Source: an uncultured Sphingomonas sp. (lineage in GTDB: Bacteria > Pseudomonadota > Alphaproteobacteria > Sphingomonadales > Sphingomonadaceae). From it: a DNA stretch of 64,000 bases. Each line of letters opens with the position of its first letter. Position 1 is the first letter of the stretch. The DNA lies in the NCBI RefSeq assembly GCF_913776855.1, contig NZ_CAJYQD010000020.1, positions 1-64,000 on the forward strand, in the 5' to 3' direction. This document shows, in pieces, positions 52,215-61,051 of the stretch. Made by a program: the position numbers and the translations under genes. The notes beneath the pieces were generated by a model. The model had not been told where the DNA came from. It worked only from the letters and a program-made list of their open reading frames with translations, and did no database searches.

Positions 52215-53285
52215 ATGGAGGCTTCGAACGTGTCCGACAAACGCCGCATCCCGTGGCTAGATCATGCCAGAGGCCTCGGCATCGTCCTCGTCGTGCTGGC
52301 CCATGCGCTGGCTACCGCCGAGGACAATGGCCGCCTGTATAGCGTGATCTACAGTTTCCACATGCCGCTGTTCTTCGTCCTGTCCGGCTTGGCGCGCGGG
52401 ATGAAGCCGGACGAGAACCTCGTATCGACGGCGAGGAAGCTCGCCCAGACGCTACTGGTCCCGTTCGCCTTCTTCGGCCTCGTGACGCTCTGCTATTACA
52501 TCCTGCTGCAAAAGGCCGTGGCGCACGAATTTCTGACGTTGGGACAGATCGCGCTGGCGGCGGCGCGTATCTTCTACGGCGTGGGCGAATGGATGCCGAT
52601 CAATTCGCCGCTGTGGTTCTTCCCTTGCATGTTCGTCACCATGCTATTGTCGCTGGCATTGGTACGATTGATCGGGTCGCGGCCGGCATTCGTCACGACC
52701 GCGATCGCGGCGGTTGCGATCATGGTCCTGCCCCCGCCGGTCCGATTGTTCTGGAGCGCGGACACCGCCGTCATCGCCGCCTGTTTCTTTCAGATCGGCA
52801 TGTTCCTGCGCGCCGGTCGACTTGACCAGACCCTTGACCGGATCGGCACCCGCCCCGCGACCATCGCGCTGGGCATGATCTGCCTGGCGGCGACCGCCTA
52901 TCTCTCCATGATGAACATCAGCGTCGACATGGCGGCCATCCGCTTCGGCAACCCGATCCTTTTTGCCGTGGCCGCATGTTCGGGGATCGCCGGCATTTTC
53001 CTCATCTCCGGAATCCTGCCGGCCATTCCCTTCAAGCGATTGTCCGACGACGCGCGGGTCATCTTTCCGCTGCACCTGATTTTCTTCAGCGTGATCACCG
53101 CCTTCGTGACGATCGCGCTGCACGTCGATCGCTATGCGTTCCAGAACAGTTCCTACGCGGCCGTTGTCTATACCACGCTGTCCATCGCCGGATCGATCGT
53201 CGCCGCAAGCGCACTGCGCAGGACAACGCCCCAAGCAATCGGGGAAGCACGAAAGCGACCCAAGGTGTTTGATCCCAGCGTTTAA
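52215..53285 (+). CDS. Acyltransferase 3 family membrane protein
   Basis: 356 residues, about ten membrane segments. IPWLDHARGLGIVLVVLAHA, with the family's catalytic-site His, and SFHMPLFFVLSGLARG are the opening signatures of Acyl_transf_3 (OafA/NolL-like) proteins that O-acetylate polysaccharides. ATG 52215 is preferred to an upstream TTG at 52176. It is 102 bp after the flippase. The C-terminal 20 residues are soluble. Confidence 0.85.
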   Translation: MEASNVSDKRRIPWLDHARGLGIVLVVLAHALATAEDNGRLYSVIYSFHMPLFFVLSGLARGMKPDENLVSTARKLAQTLLVPFAFFGLVTLCYYILLQKAVAHEFLTLGQIALAAARIFYGVGEWMPINSPLWFFPCMFVTMLLSLALVRLIGSRPAFVTTAIAAVAIMVLPPPVRLFWSADTAVIAACFFQIGMFLRAGRLDQTLDRIGTRPATIALGMICLAATAYLSMMNISVDMAAIRFGNPILFAVAACSGIAGIFLISGILPAIPFKRLSDDARVIFPLHLIFFSVITAFVTIALHVDRYAFQNSSYAAVVYTTLSIAGSIVAASALRRTTPQAIGEARKRPKVFDPSV

Positions 53286-53430
53286 TGGTGCATCATCAGC
53301 GACAGCCTGGAAAGACGCACTATGGGCGGGTTCTATACAGGAACGCCCGCACCACAAAGGCGGTCCGTTAATAACAAGCTGCGTTCATTCGTGGCAATCG
53401 ACTGGACCAGAAAATTCGCGTGTGTCTGAC

Positions 53431-53454
53431 TGCACCTGCACCTGCACCTGCACC
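53431..53454 (+). repeat. Hexanucleotide tandem repeat (TGCACC)4
   Basis: Four exact TGCACC units followed by TGCAG. It is noncoding in any recognised gene and lies between the acyltransferase and the IS481 remnant. The gap 53286-53484 has no other feature. Copy number could vary by slippage. Confidence 0.85.
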
Positions 53455-53484
53455 TGCAGCGCGGCAAGGTGGTTTGGCGCATAA

Positions 53485-53904
53485 TTCCTGCGTAACCTCG
53501 TCGTATCAGTGCCCTACCGTATCCTCGTAACGCTGACCGACAAGGGCATCCAGTTCACCAATCAAGCCTGCGACGAGTACGACTTCCACCGTGTCTTCGA
53601 CCAGGTCGTTAAAGAGAACCCTATCGAAGATCGGCTGACCAAGATGAAGAATTCTTGGACCAACGGGCGGGTGGAACGGGTGAACCGGAAGACCAGGGAG
53701 GCGACTGTCAAGCGTTACGATTACGACAGCCACGGCCAACTCGGGCGGCGCCTCGACAACTTCGTCGCCGCCTGTAATTCCGGCCGCAGCCTCGAAACAC
53801 CCAGACGGCCGACACCTTCCGAAGCCGTCTACAAGGCGTGGCAGTACGAACCCGCACCACTTACATCGAAAGCGTACCATCAAATGCCGGGATCAAACAC
53901 GTAA
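53485..53904 (+). pseudogene. IS481-family transposase, C-terminal remnant
   Basis: About 140 codons remain. The reading frame matches the last third of IS481-type integrase-fold transposases: FLRNLVVSVPYR, then VLTD-like TLTDKGIQFTNQ with the second DDE aspartate, then ENPIEDRLTK, NSWTNGRVERVNRK with the catalytic Glu, and the C-terminal HQMPGSNT. The N-terminal helix-turn-helix and the first aspartate are missing, and recognisable similarity begins at 53485 with no start codon. No terminal inverted repeats were found. It cannot transpose by itself. Confidence 0.88.
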
Positions 53905-54065
53905 CGAACAGCTTCATAACAGCGAAGACCAGTGCTTCCTGCGGCCGGTAGCGCGCTGCGTTACCGTGAGATGCAAGTCTCCGCTGGGATAACGTGTACG
54001 GCTAACGAGTCATCCCCGTACCAGGAAGGATTTTCAGGTCCCGCAAAACCCCCTACAGCCTGCCC

Positions 54066-54221
54066 ATGGCCACCACCGCCCTTGCCGCCGCCCATTCGGG
54101 TATCGCCCCACCCCGCGAAGGCTTTGCCTTTTCGGACGTCGCGACGTTCGTCGCGTTCGCGTTCATGGTGGTGCTGGCGCGGCGGGCGATCCGGAATCGG
54201 CACCGTAGCAAGAGAGACTGA
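54066..54221 (+). CDS. Small single-pass membrane protein upstream of hisE
   Basis: 51 residues reading MATTALAAAHSGIAPPREGF... with one hydrophobic segment (VATFVAFAFMVVLA, about 25-38) and a basic end (RRAIRNRHRSKRD). Its stop is one base ahead of the hisE start, and AAGAGAG inside its 3' end serves as the hisE ribosome-binding site, which supports it being translated. Function unknown. Confidence 0.55.
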   Translation: MATTALAAAHSGIAPPREGFAFSDVATFVAFAFMVVLARRAIRNRHRSKRD

Positions 54222-54222
54222 C

Positions 54223-54540
54223 ATGGACGCCTTCGACCGGCTCGAATCGGTGATCGCCAGCCGGATCGGCGGCGATCCGACCAAATCCTATGTCGCGAAG
54301 CTGCACGCCCGCGGCACGGCGAAGATCGCGCAGAAGGTCGGCGAGGAAGCGGTCGAGTGCGTAATCGCCGCGATGGCCGAAGACCGCGCCGGGCTGATCG
54401 GCGAGGCTGCCGACCTGATGTTCCACCTGACCCTGCTGCTCCATGCGCAGGGTATCGCGCTCGACGAGGTTCGCGCCGAACTTACCCGCCGCGAAGGCCA
54501 GTCCGGCATCGCCGAAAAAGCGTCCCGCCCCCAGGAGTAA
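54223..54540 (+). CDS. hisE: Phosphoribosyl-ATP diphosphatase
   Basis: 105 residues. The MazG-like all-alpha fold shows KIAQKVGEEAVECVIAA (EExxE metal motif) and EAADLMFHLTLLL. It removes pyrophosphate from phosphoribosyl-ATP, step two of histidine synthesis. In relatives hisE usually follows hisF; here no other his gene is present and an IS481 remnant lies 320 bp upstream, suggesting that a rearrangement separated it. HIT follows after three bases. Confidence 0.95.
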   Translation: MDAFDRLESVIASRIGGDPTKSYVAKLHARGTAKIAQKVGEEAVECVIAAMAEDRAGLIGEAADLMFHLTLLLHAQGIALDEVRAELTRREGQSGIAEKASRPQE

Positions 54541-54543
54541 GCC

Positions 54544-54921
54544 ATGCCGATCGACGCCACGACGCCGTACGACGACGCCAACATCTTTGCCCGCATCCTG
54601 CGCGGGGAAATCCCGGCGAAGAAGGTCTATGAGGACGACTTCGCCCTCGCCTTTCACGACATCGCCCCGCAGGCACCGGTGCATGTGCTGGTGATCCCCA
54701 CGGGACGTTACGTATCGTGGGACGATTTCGCCGCAAAGGCGCCCGACGCCGAGATCGCCGGCTTCGTGCGGGCCGTGGGCCATGTCGCCCGCACGCACGG
54801 GCTGGTCGAACCCGGTTATCGCCTGCTTGCCAATATCGGCGGCCATGGCGGACAGGAGGTCCCGCACCTGCACGTCCACCTGTTCGGTGGGCAGCCGCTG
54901 GGGCCGATGCTGGCGCGATAG
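54544..54921 (+). CDS. Histidine triad (HIT) nucleotide-binding protein
   Basis: 125 residues. The triad is HLHVHLFGG near residue 107, with NIFARILRGEIPAKKVYED at the N-terminus (HINT branch) and HVLVIPTGRY. Such proteins hydrolyse AMP-lysine or AMP-N conjugates. It lies three bases after hisE, a common pairing in alphaproteobacteria. Confidence 0.94.
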   Translation: MPIDATTPYDDANIFARILRGEIPAKKVYEDDFALAFHDIAPQAPVHVLVIPTGRYVSWDDFAAKAPDAEIAGFVRAVGHVARTHGLVEPGYRLLANIGGHGGQEVPHLHVHLFGGQPLGPMLAR

Positions 54922-55028
54922 GACAGCTTTATTGCACGAAAGGAATTGCGCGGACCGGATTTGCGGGTAGGTTTACGCCTTTGTAACTTCGCGGCCCCGC
55001 AAGAAGGTGCCGCGTCTGGGGGGCCTGC

Positions 55029-56567
55029 ATGATTTTTGGCCGTATCAAGCCACTCGATGCGATCCTTGCGACCGCTGAAAAGAAATCGCTTACGCGCACC
55101 CTTGGTGCATTCCAGCTGACCATGCTGGGCGTCGGAGCCATCATCGGCACCGGCATCTTCGTTCTCACCGCCGAAGCCGCGCAAAAGGCGGGGCCGGGCA
55201 TGATGATCTCGTTCATCATCGCCGGCGCGGTCTGTGCCGTCGCTGCCCTGTGCTACGCCGAAATGTCGTCGATGGTCCCGGTGTCGGGATCGGCCTATAC
55301 CTACAGCTATGCCGTGATGGGCGAGATGCTGGCCTGGATGGTCGGCTGGGCGCTCGTGCTGGAATATGCCGTCGCGGCGGGCGCCGTTTCCGTCGGCTGG
55401 TCGGGCTATTTCGTCGGGTTGCTCCGGGAGTTCCTGGGCATCGACCTGCCAACCGCATTGACGCTCGGACCGATCGATGGCGGCATCATCAACGTACCCG
55501 CCTTCGTCATCGCGCTGCTCGTCACCTGGCTGCTGGTGATCGGGACCAAGGAATCGGCGTTCATCAACGCGATCCTGGTTGCGGTGAAGATCGGTGCGCT
55601 GATCCTGTTCTGCGCGCTGGCGCTGCCGGTGATGCAGTCGAAGAATTTCGAACCGTTCATGCCACTGGGCTTTGGCGGCGTTTCGGCGGCGGCGGCATCG
55701 ATCTTCTTCGCCTATGTCGGGTTCGACGCGGTATCGACCGCGGCGGAGGAGACCAAGAACCCGCAGCGCAACATGCCGATCGGCCTGATCGGCAGCCTGG
55801 CGATCTGCACCATCTTCTACATCCTGGTCGCCGCCGGCGTCATCGGCACCGTCGGCGCCCAGCCACTGGTCGATGCGGCGGGCAAGGGCATCGCGCCCGG
55901 CAGCACCGAACTGGCCGCCGCCTGCGCCAATATCGGCAGCCAGGCCGTCGTCTGTTCGAAGGAAGCGCTGGCATGGACGCTGCGTGAAATCGGCTGGCAG
56001 CAGGTCGGCAACCTGATCGGCCTTGCCGCCGGACTGGCGCTGCCCAGCGTCGTGCTGATGATGATGTTCGGCCAGACCCGCATCTTCTTCGTCATGAGCC
56101 GCGACGGCCTGCTCCCGGCCAAGCTGTCGAAGGTCCATCCGAAATACGGCACGCCGCACGTCGTGACGATCATCACCGGCGTGTTCGTCGCATTCTTCGC
56201 CGCGCTGTTCCCGGTCGGCGCGCTGGCCGACATCTCGAATTCGGGGACGTTGTTCGCCTTCGCCATGGTCGCGATCGCGGTGCTGGTGCTGCGCAAGACC
56301 GATCCGGATCGTCGCCGTCCGTTCCGCACGCCGGCCGTCATGGTCGTCGCGCCGCTGGCGGTCGCGGGCTGCATCTATCTGTTCTTCAGCCTGTCCTTCT
56401 ACACGCTCGCGCTGTTCTTCGGCTGGGCGTTCGTCGGGCTGCTGGTCTATTTCGGCTACAGCAAGTCGCGCAGCCATGTTGGGCGCGGCATCGTCGATAC
56501 CCATGAGGACGATGCAGGCGTCCCGCCGCTGCCGGTACCGCCGCTGCCGGGCGGTCCGAAGGACTGA
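55029..56567 (+). CDS. APC family amino acid permease (YhdG/CAT-like)
   Basis: 512 residues, about 12-13 membrane segments. FQLTMLGVGAIIGTGIFVL is the first substrate-binding helix with the GxGxIIGtGIF motif, and FFAYVGFDAVSTAAEETKNP the sixth. The branch resembles cationic or broad-range amino acid permeases. The cytoplasmic N-terminus (FGRIKPLDAILATAEKKSLTRTLG, about 2-25) is standard. A bidirectional terminator separates it from the convergent adenosine kinase gene. Substrate unknown. Confidence 0.9.
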   Translation: MIFGRIKPLDAILATAEKKSLTRTLGAFQLTMLGVGAIIGTGIFVLTAEAAQKAGPGMMISFIIAGAVCAVAALCYAEMSSMVPVSGSAYTYSYAVMGEMLAWMVGWALVLEYAVAAGAVSVGWSGYFVGLLREFLGIDLPTALTLGPIDGGIINVPAFVIALLVTWLLVIGTKESAFINAILVAVKIGALILFCALALPVMQSKNFEPFMPLGFGGVSAAAASIFFAYVGFDAVSTAAEETKNPQRNMPIGLIGSLAICTIFYILVAAGVIGTVGAQPLVDAAGKGIAPGSTELAAACANIGSQAVVCSKEALAWTLREIGWQQVGNLIGLAAGLALPSVVLMMMFGQTRIFFVMSRDGLLPAKLSKVHPKYGTPHVVTIITGVFVAFFAALFPVGALADISNSGTLFAFAMVAIAVLVLRKTDPDRRRPFRTPAVMVVAPLAVAGCIYLFFSLSFYTLALFFGWAFVGLLVYFGYSKSRSHVGRGIVDTHEDDAGVPPLPVPPLPGGPKD

Positions 56568-56591
56568 TCGGCAACGACGCTTCGAAACGAG

Positions 56592-56628
56592 AAGGGCCGG
56601 GGAATCGCTTCCCCGGCCCTTTCCTTTT
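56592..56628. terminator. Bidirectional terminator between permease and adenosine kinase genes
   Basis: AAGGGCCGGGGAA (56592-56604) and TTCCCCGGCCCTT (56609-56621) form a perfect 13-bp stem with a TCGC loop, followed by CCTTTT. It lies between two genes that end facing each other. Confidence 0.85.
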
Positions 56629-56647
56629 GTCCGCTGCGGATCGGTTG

Positions 56648-57649
56648 TTACGCGCCCAGCTTGTCGACCATCAGCTTGGTCAGGTCGACCTCGGGCCGCG
56701 CGCCATAGTGCGAGATGATTTCGGCCGCGCACAGCGCACCCAGCTTCAGCGAGCGTTCGATGTCATAGCCGTGCGACTGGCCGTGCAGGAAGCCCGCGGC
56801 GAACAAGTCACCCGCGCCGGTCGTATCGACGACGCGCTCGATCGGCTGGGCGGGCACGCTGGTCCGCACCCCCTCGGTCACCGCGATCGCGCCGTGTTCG
56901 CCGCGCGTGACGACCAGCACCGGCACCTGCCCGGCGATCCGATCGACCGCCGCATCGAAATCCTCGACCTGGGCCAACGCCAGCAACTCGTTCTCGTTGG
57001 CGAACAGGATGTCGACCTGGCCTTCCGCGATCAGGGCACGGAAATCATCGCCATGGCGCGAGATGCAGAAGGTGTCCGACAGGGTGAAGGCGACCTTGCG
57101 GCCCGCCTCCCGCGCGATGCGGATGCCGGCGCGCATCGCGGCACGCGGCTCCTCCGGGTCCCACAGATAGCCTTCGAGATACAGGATCGCGCCGCTGGCG
57201 ATCAGCTCGGCGTCGAGCGCCGCTTCGGGCAGGAACTGCGACGCGCCGAGGAAGGTGTTCATCGTGCGCTGGCCATCGGGCGTCACGAAGATCAGGCAGC
57301 GCGCGGTGGTCGGCTCGCCCGGACGCACGGCGGTATCGAACCGGACACCGGCGGCGCGGATGTCATGGGCGAATACCGCGCCGAGCTGATCATCGGCGAC
57401 CTGCCCGATAAAGCCGGTCCTGCCGCCCAGCGCCGCAATGCCCGCGACGGTGTTGGCCGCCGATCCGCCCGACACTTCGCGGCCCGGACCCATCTTGGCA
57501 TAGAGCGCGTCGGCATCAGCGGGCGAGAAGACGAGCTGCATCGACCCCTTGGTCATGCCTTCCGCTGCAAGGAAGGCATCGTCCGACTGGGCGAGAATAT
57601 CGACGATGGCGTTGCCGATCGCAACGACGTCGAGCGTGGGCTGGGTCAA
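56648..57649 (-). CDS. PfkB-family sugar kinase, probable adenosine kinase
   Basis: 333 residues. The N-terminal VVAIGNAIVDILAQSDD and GPGREVSGGSAANTVAG and the C-terminal PfkB signature DTTGAGDLFAAGFLHG (catalytic Asp in GAGD) are intact. The VSGGSAAN and RTMNTFLGAS pattern is that of alphaproteobacterial adenosine kinases, which salvage adenosine to AMP. Other ribokinase-family substrates cannot be excluded by reading. Confidence 0.88.
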   Translation of the reverse strand: MTQPTLDVVAIGNAIVDILAQSDDAFLAAEGMTKGSMQLVFSPADADALYAKMGPGREVSGGSAANTVAGIAALGGRTGFIGQVADDQLGAVFAHDIRAAGVRFDTAVRPGEPTTARCLIFVTPDGQRTMNTFLGASQFLPEAALDAELIASGAILYLEGYLWDPEEPRAAMRAGIRIAREAGRKVAFTLSDTFCISRHGDDFRALIAEGQVDILFANENELLALAQVEDFDAAVDRIAGQVPVLVVTRGEHGAIAVTEGVRTSVPAQPIERVVDTTGAGDLFAAGFLHGQSHGYDIERSLKLGALCAAEIISHYGARPEVDLTKLMVDKLGA

Positions 57650-57785
57650 TCAAGGTCTCCGAAAGATGGCGCCCGGCGACGGCGCGCGGACATTGCCCTT
57701 CGCGTTAGCCAGCGGCGCGCGCCCTAGCAAGCGGGACCCCGACCGGGCGTTGACGCGCCCGCCCGCGCCCCGCATCGTCCCGTCC

Positions 57786-58484
57786 ATGATCGAAAGCTTT
57801 TTCCTGTCCGTCGCGCAGATCGGCGACCGTGCGTTCCTGCGGGTGCTGGCCAAGTCGCTGGCGCTGACCCTCATGCTGCTGGCACTGGTCGGCGTGGGGC
57901 TGGCCTGGGGGGCGCGCTGGGTGACGACCGACTGGTTCGTACTGGGCGACGATGCCGGCACGCTGGCAGTCATCGCCGCCGTCATCGTCGCGATCGGGCT
58001 TGCCTGGCTGCTGTTCCGCATCGTCGCCATCGCGGTCATCGGCCTGTTCGCCGACGAAGTGGTCGAGGCGGTCGAGGCGAAACATTATCCCGCCGCGCTG
58101 GCGACCGCCCGCCCGGTACCGATCGGCCGATCGCTTGCAATGGGCGGAAAATCGATCCTGCGGACGGTGGCCGTGAACCTGTTCTTCGTGCCGCTCTACC
58201 TCCTGTTGCTCGCGACCGGGATCGGGACGGCGGCGGTGTTCTTCGTCGTCAATGGCTGGCTGTTGGGGCGCGACCTGTCGGATATGGTCGCCGCGCGCCA
58301 CCTGCCCCCCGCCGCGATGCCCGCCGAGCGACGGGCAAGCGGCGGACGACGGTTTCTTCTCGGGCTGGTGGGAACCGGATTGCTGTTAATACCGTTTGTG
58401 AATTTCGTTGCGCCGCTGATCGGCGCGGCGATGGCGACGCATGGCTTTCATCGACGCCGCGGCAAGGGGGTCGGGAATGCGTAG
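57786..58484 (+). CDS. EI24 domain (CysZ-like) membrane protein
   Basis: 232 residues with four to five hydrophobic segments. The layout, with a cytoplasmic loop (FADEVVEAVEAKHYP) and VNGWLLGRDLSDMVAARHL, matches EI24/CysZ proteins; CysZ imports sulfate, but many EI24 members are uncharacterised. The start MIESFFLSVAQIGD is at 57786. Its last eight bases overlap the lipoprotein gene, so they are coupled. Confidence 0.83.
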   Translation: MIESFFLSVAQIGDRAFLRVLAKSLALTLMLLALVGVGLAWGARWVTTDWFVLGDDAGTLAVIAAVIVAIGLAWLLFRIVAIAVIGLFADEVVEAVEAKHYPAALATARPVPIGRSLAMGGKSILRTVAVNLFFVPLYLLLLATGIGTAAVFFVVNGWLLGRDLSDMVAARHLPPAAMPAERRASGGRRFLLGLVGTGLLLIPFVNFVAPLIGAAMATHGFHRRRGKGVGNA

Positions 58485-58854
58485 CGTTGGGATCAGCGTA
58501 GGCTTGGCGCTGGCCGTCTCCGCCTGCGCCTCGCCCGGTCCCGTCGTGCGCCAGAACGCCCTGCCCGCGCCGCCCAGGCCCAGCTATGGCACCGTCGGCC
58601 TCGAACGGGTGATGGGGCAGAACGCCAATGCGCTGACCCAGCTGTTCGGCCAACCGCTGCTCGACCTGACCGAAGGGGCCGGGCGCAAGCTGCAGTTCGG
58701 ATCGAATATCTGCGTTCTCGACGCCTATCTCTACGCCCCGCAGCAAGGCGGCGTGCCTGTGGTCAGCCATGTCGATGCACGCCAGCGCAGCGGCGCACCG
58801 ATCGACCGCGCCAGCTGCGTCGCGGCGTTGACCCGGCGCGACGGCGGACGGTGA
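58477..58854 (+). CDS. Small lipoprotein, conserved hypothetical
   Basis: 125 residues. The signal MRSVGISVGLALAVSAC has a lipobox ending at Cys17. The mature part reads LERVMGQNANALTQLFGQPLLD, then RKLQFGSNICVLDAYLY with later Cys (ASCVAAL), a pattern seen in sphingomonad lipoproteins of unknown role (SmpA/OmlA-like spacing). It overlaps the EI24 gene by eight bases. Confidence 0.75.
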   Translation: MRSVGISVGLALAVSACASPGPVVRQNALPAPPRPSYGTVGLERVMGQNANALTQLFGQPLLDLTEGAGRKLQFGSNICVLDAYLYAPQQGGVPVVSHVDARQRSGAPIDRASCVAALTRRDGGR

Positions 58855-58979
58855 ATTCCAATAATGCTGCAATTGCGAAATAGCGTTTTGACCGATAGGA
58901 CCGGTACAGTAACAATAAATCGCTACGGCGCGGCAATAGCCGACGGCTCTGCTTTCCAATTCTTTGCACAGGAACCTGC

Positions 58980-60026
58980 GTGACCATGCCGACGATCGTA
59001 CCCGTGATCCTTTCCGGTGGCTCGGGCACCCGCCTGTGGCCGATGTCGACCCCGGAAACCCCCAAGCAGATGCTGGCGCTGACCGCAGAGGCGACGATGC
59101 TGCAGCTGACCGCACAGCGGGCGGTCGGGGACGATTTCGACGCGCCGATCATCGTCGCCAATGCCCGCCATGCCGACATGATCGACGAGCAGCTGGGCGC
59201 GGTAGATGCCACACCCAGCGCGGTGATCCTCGAACCGGCCGGCCGCAACACCGCGCCCGCCATCGCGCTTGCCGCCCTTGCCGCCGGGACGCCCGATGCG
59301 GTGCTGCTGGTGATGCCGTCCGACCATGTGATCGCCGACGTGCCCGCATTCCACATGGCGGTGCAGCGGGCGCTGCCCAAGGTGCAGGACGGCTGGCTTG
59401 CGACCTTCGGCATTTCGCCCGACGCGCCGGAGACCGGCTATGGCTGGATTCAGGCCGGCGAAGAGATTGCCGAGGGCGTCCACCGCGTCGCGCGCTTCGT
59501 CGAAAAGCCGCCGCTCGACGCGGCGCAGGCGATGCTGGCGGCGGGTGACCATGTTTGGAACGGCGGCATCTTCCTGTTCCGCGCCGACCGTTATCTGGCC
59601 GAGCTTGGCCAGCACGAGCCGGCGATGCTGGCGGCGTGTGAACGCGCGATGGAGCGGGCTGAGCGCACCGGCAACCGCATCGCCCCCGATGCCGCCGCCT
59701 TTGCCGAGGCGCCGTCGCAGTCGATCGACTATGCCGTGATGGAAAAGGCGGACCGCGTAGTCGTCGTACCGGTCGCGATGGGCTGGAACGATCTGGGCAG
59801 CTGGGACGCGCTACACAGCATCAGCGAACGCGACGCGACCGGCAACGCGCATCGTGGCGAAGTGCTGGCGATCGACACCCGCGATTGCCTGGTGCGGACC
59901 GACGGTATCCGCATCCGCATGGTCGGTGTGTCCGACCTGATCGTCGTCGCCAGCGGCAACGACCTGCTGATCCTGCCGCGCGGCCAGAGCCAGAACGTCA
60001 AGAAGCTGGTCGAAGCGCTGAAATAA
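58980..60026 (+). CDS. manC: Mannose-1-phosphate guanylyltransferase
   Basis: 348 residues, the short form without an isomerase domain. LSGGSGTRLWPMSTPETPK is the GTP-binding pyrophosphorylase motif; VMPSDHVI and FVEKPPLDAA follow, and the end has GWNDLGSWDALH. It makes GDP-mannose. GTG 58980 has AGGA at ideal spacing; ATG 58986, two codons later, is the alternative. The AT-rich 125-bp gap upstream holds TTGACC (58888-58893) as a possible -35. The HAD phosphomannomutase follows 51 bp later. Confidence 0.93.
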   Translation: MTMPTIVPVILSGGSGTRLWPMSTPETPKQMLALTAEATMLQLTAQRAVGDDFDAPIIVANARHADMIDEQLGAVDATPSAVILEPAGRNTAPAIALAALAAGTPDAVLLVMPSDHVIADVPAFHMAVQRALPKVQDGWLATFGISPDAPETGYGWIQAGEEIAEGVHRVARFVEKPPLDAAQAMLAAGDHVWNGGIFLFRADRYLAELGQHEPAMLAACERAMERAERTGNRIAPDAAAFAEAPSQSIDYAVMEKADRVVVVPVAMGWNDLGSWDALHSISERDATGNAHRGEVLAIDTRDCLVRTDGIRIRMVGVSDLIVVASGNDLLILPRGQSQNVKKLVEALK

Positions 60027-60077
60027 TCCCGGCCGGGCGGCCCGGACGCCGCCCCGCCCCCGTTCCCGGAGTATCAC

Positions 60078-60824
60078 ATGAAGCAACTGGTAGCCTTCGA
60101 CCTCGACGGCACGCTGGCCGAAAGCAAGCAGCAGCTGACCGAGCCGATGGGCGAAGCGCTGGCCGACCTGCTCGGTGTCGCGCATGTCGCGATCATCTCG
60201 GGCGGCGACTGGCCGCAGTTCGAAAAGCAGGTGGCGACGCGCCTGCCCGAACGCGCCGACCTGTCGCGGCTGTGGATGATGCCGACCAGCGGCACCAAGC
60301 TCTACACCTATGGTGATGGCCGCTGGAACACGGTCTATGCCGACCTGTTCGATGACGCGACCAAGACCAAGATCCTCGAGGCGTTCGACGCCGCGCTGGA
60401 AGCGACCGGTTTCGTCCCCGAACAGACCTGGGGCGAACGGATCGAGGATCGCGGCAGCCAGATCACCTTCTCGGCACTGGGACAGCAGGCGCCGATCGAC
60501 GCCAAGGAACATTGGGACCCCAAGTTCGAGAAGCGCAAGATCATCCAGGCCGACCTGAAGCAGCGCCTGCCGGGCCTATCGATCAACATGGGTGGTGCCA
60601 CGTCGATCGACATCACCAAGGAGGGCGTCGACAAGGCGACCGGCCTCGCCAAGCTGGCCGATATCAGCGGCATCGCGACCGACGACATGCTGTTCATCGG
60701 CGACGCGATCTTCCCCGGCGGCAACGACTATGCACCCAAGGCCGCTGGAATGGACACGGTCAAGATCCGCGACCCGCAGGAAACGCTGGCCGTGATCGAG
60801 GCGATCGTCGCCTGCCAGAAGTGA
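60078..60824 (+). CDS. HAD-IIB family protein, probable phosphomannomutase (eukaryotic-type fold)
   Basis: 248 residues. HAD motif I FDLDGTLAES gives Asp8 and Asp10; ISGGDW follows, and motif IV is FIGDAIFPGGNDY. MPTSGTKLY and the length resemble PMM-type HAD phosphomannomutases (as in eukaryotes) rather than the alpha-D-phosphohexomutase ManB. Placed directly after manC, it would supply mannose-1-phosphate, giving a complete mannose-6-P to GDP-mannose route. A simple sugar phosphatase is the alternative. Confidence 0.8.
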   Translation: MKQLVAFDLDGTLAESKQQLTEPMGEALADLLGVAHVAIISGGDWPQFEKQVATRLPERADLSRLWMMPTSGTKLYTYGDGRWNTVYADLFDDATKTKILEAFDAALEATGFVPEQTWGERIEDRGSQITFSALGQQAPIDAKEHWDPKFEKRKIIQADLKQRLPGLSINMGGATSIDITKEGVDKATGLAKLADISGIATDDMLFIGDAIFPGGNDYAPKAAGMDTVKIRDPQETLAVIEAIVACQK

Positions 60825-60864
60825 TCCGGCCCCCTGCCCCGCAAGTGTGCGGGGCGGGTTGGCG

Positions 60865-60888
60865 GGCCAAAGTTCACTAAGTTCACAC
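60865..60888 (+). repeat. 24-bp dispersed repeat, copy 3
   Basis: Same 24 bases as the copy at 45481 (other strand) and one mismatch from 4958. It begins 40 bp after the HAD gene stop, followed by GTGTGTTTGTGCAGG as in copy 1. The gap 60825-61051 holds only this repeat; no gene seen. Confidence 0.8.
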
Positions 60889-61051
60889 TCGCGGTGTGTT
60901 TGTGCAGGTGTTGTGATCCCGGCGGCGCGAGTCCGCATGGTTCAACGATTTAAAAGAGCCGGTCGAACGATGACATGGGCGGTGCGATGTAGGAAAGTTC
61001 TGCACATCGCGACCTTCCTGCCTCGAAATCCGCGCAGCATACCCTCGTCTC

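Noticed and set aside
53286..53484. CRISPR-like or coding tandem repeat at (TGCACC)4
   Set aside because: Only a hexamer microsatellite with no spacers and no cas genes.
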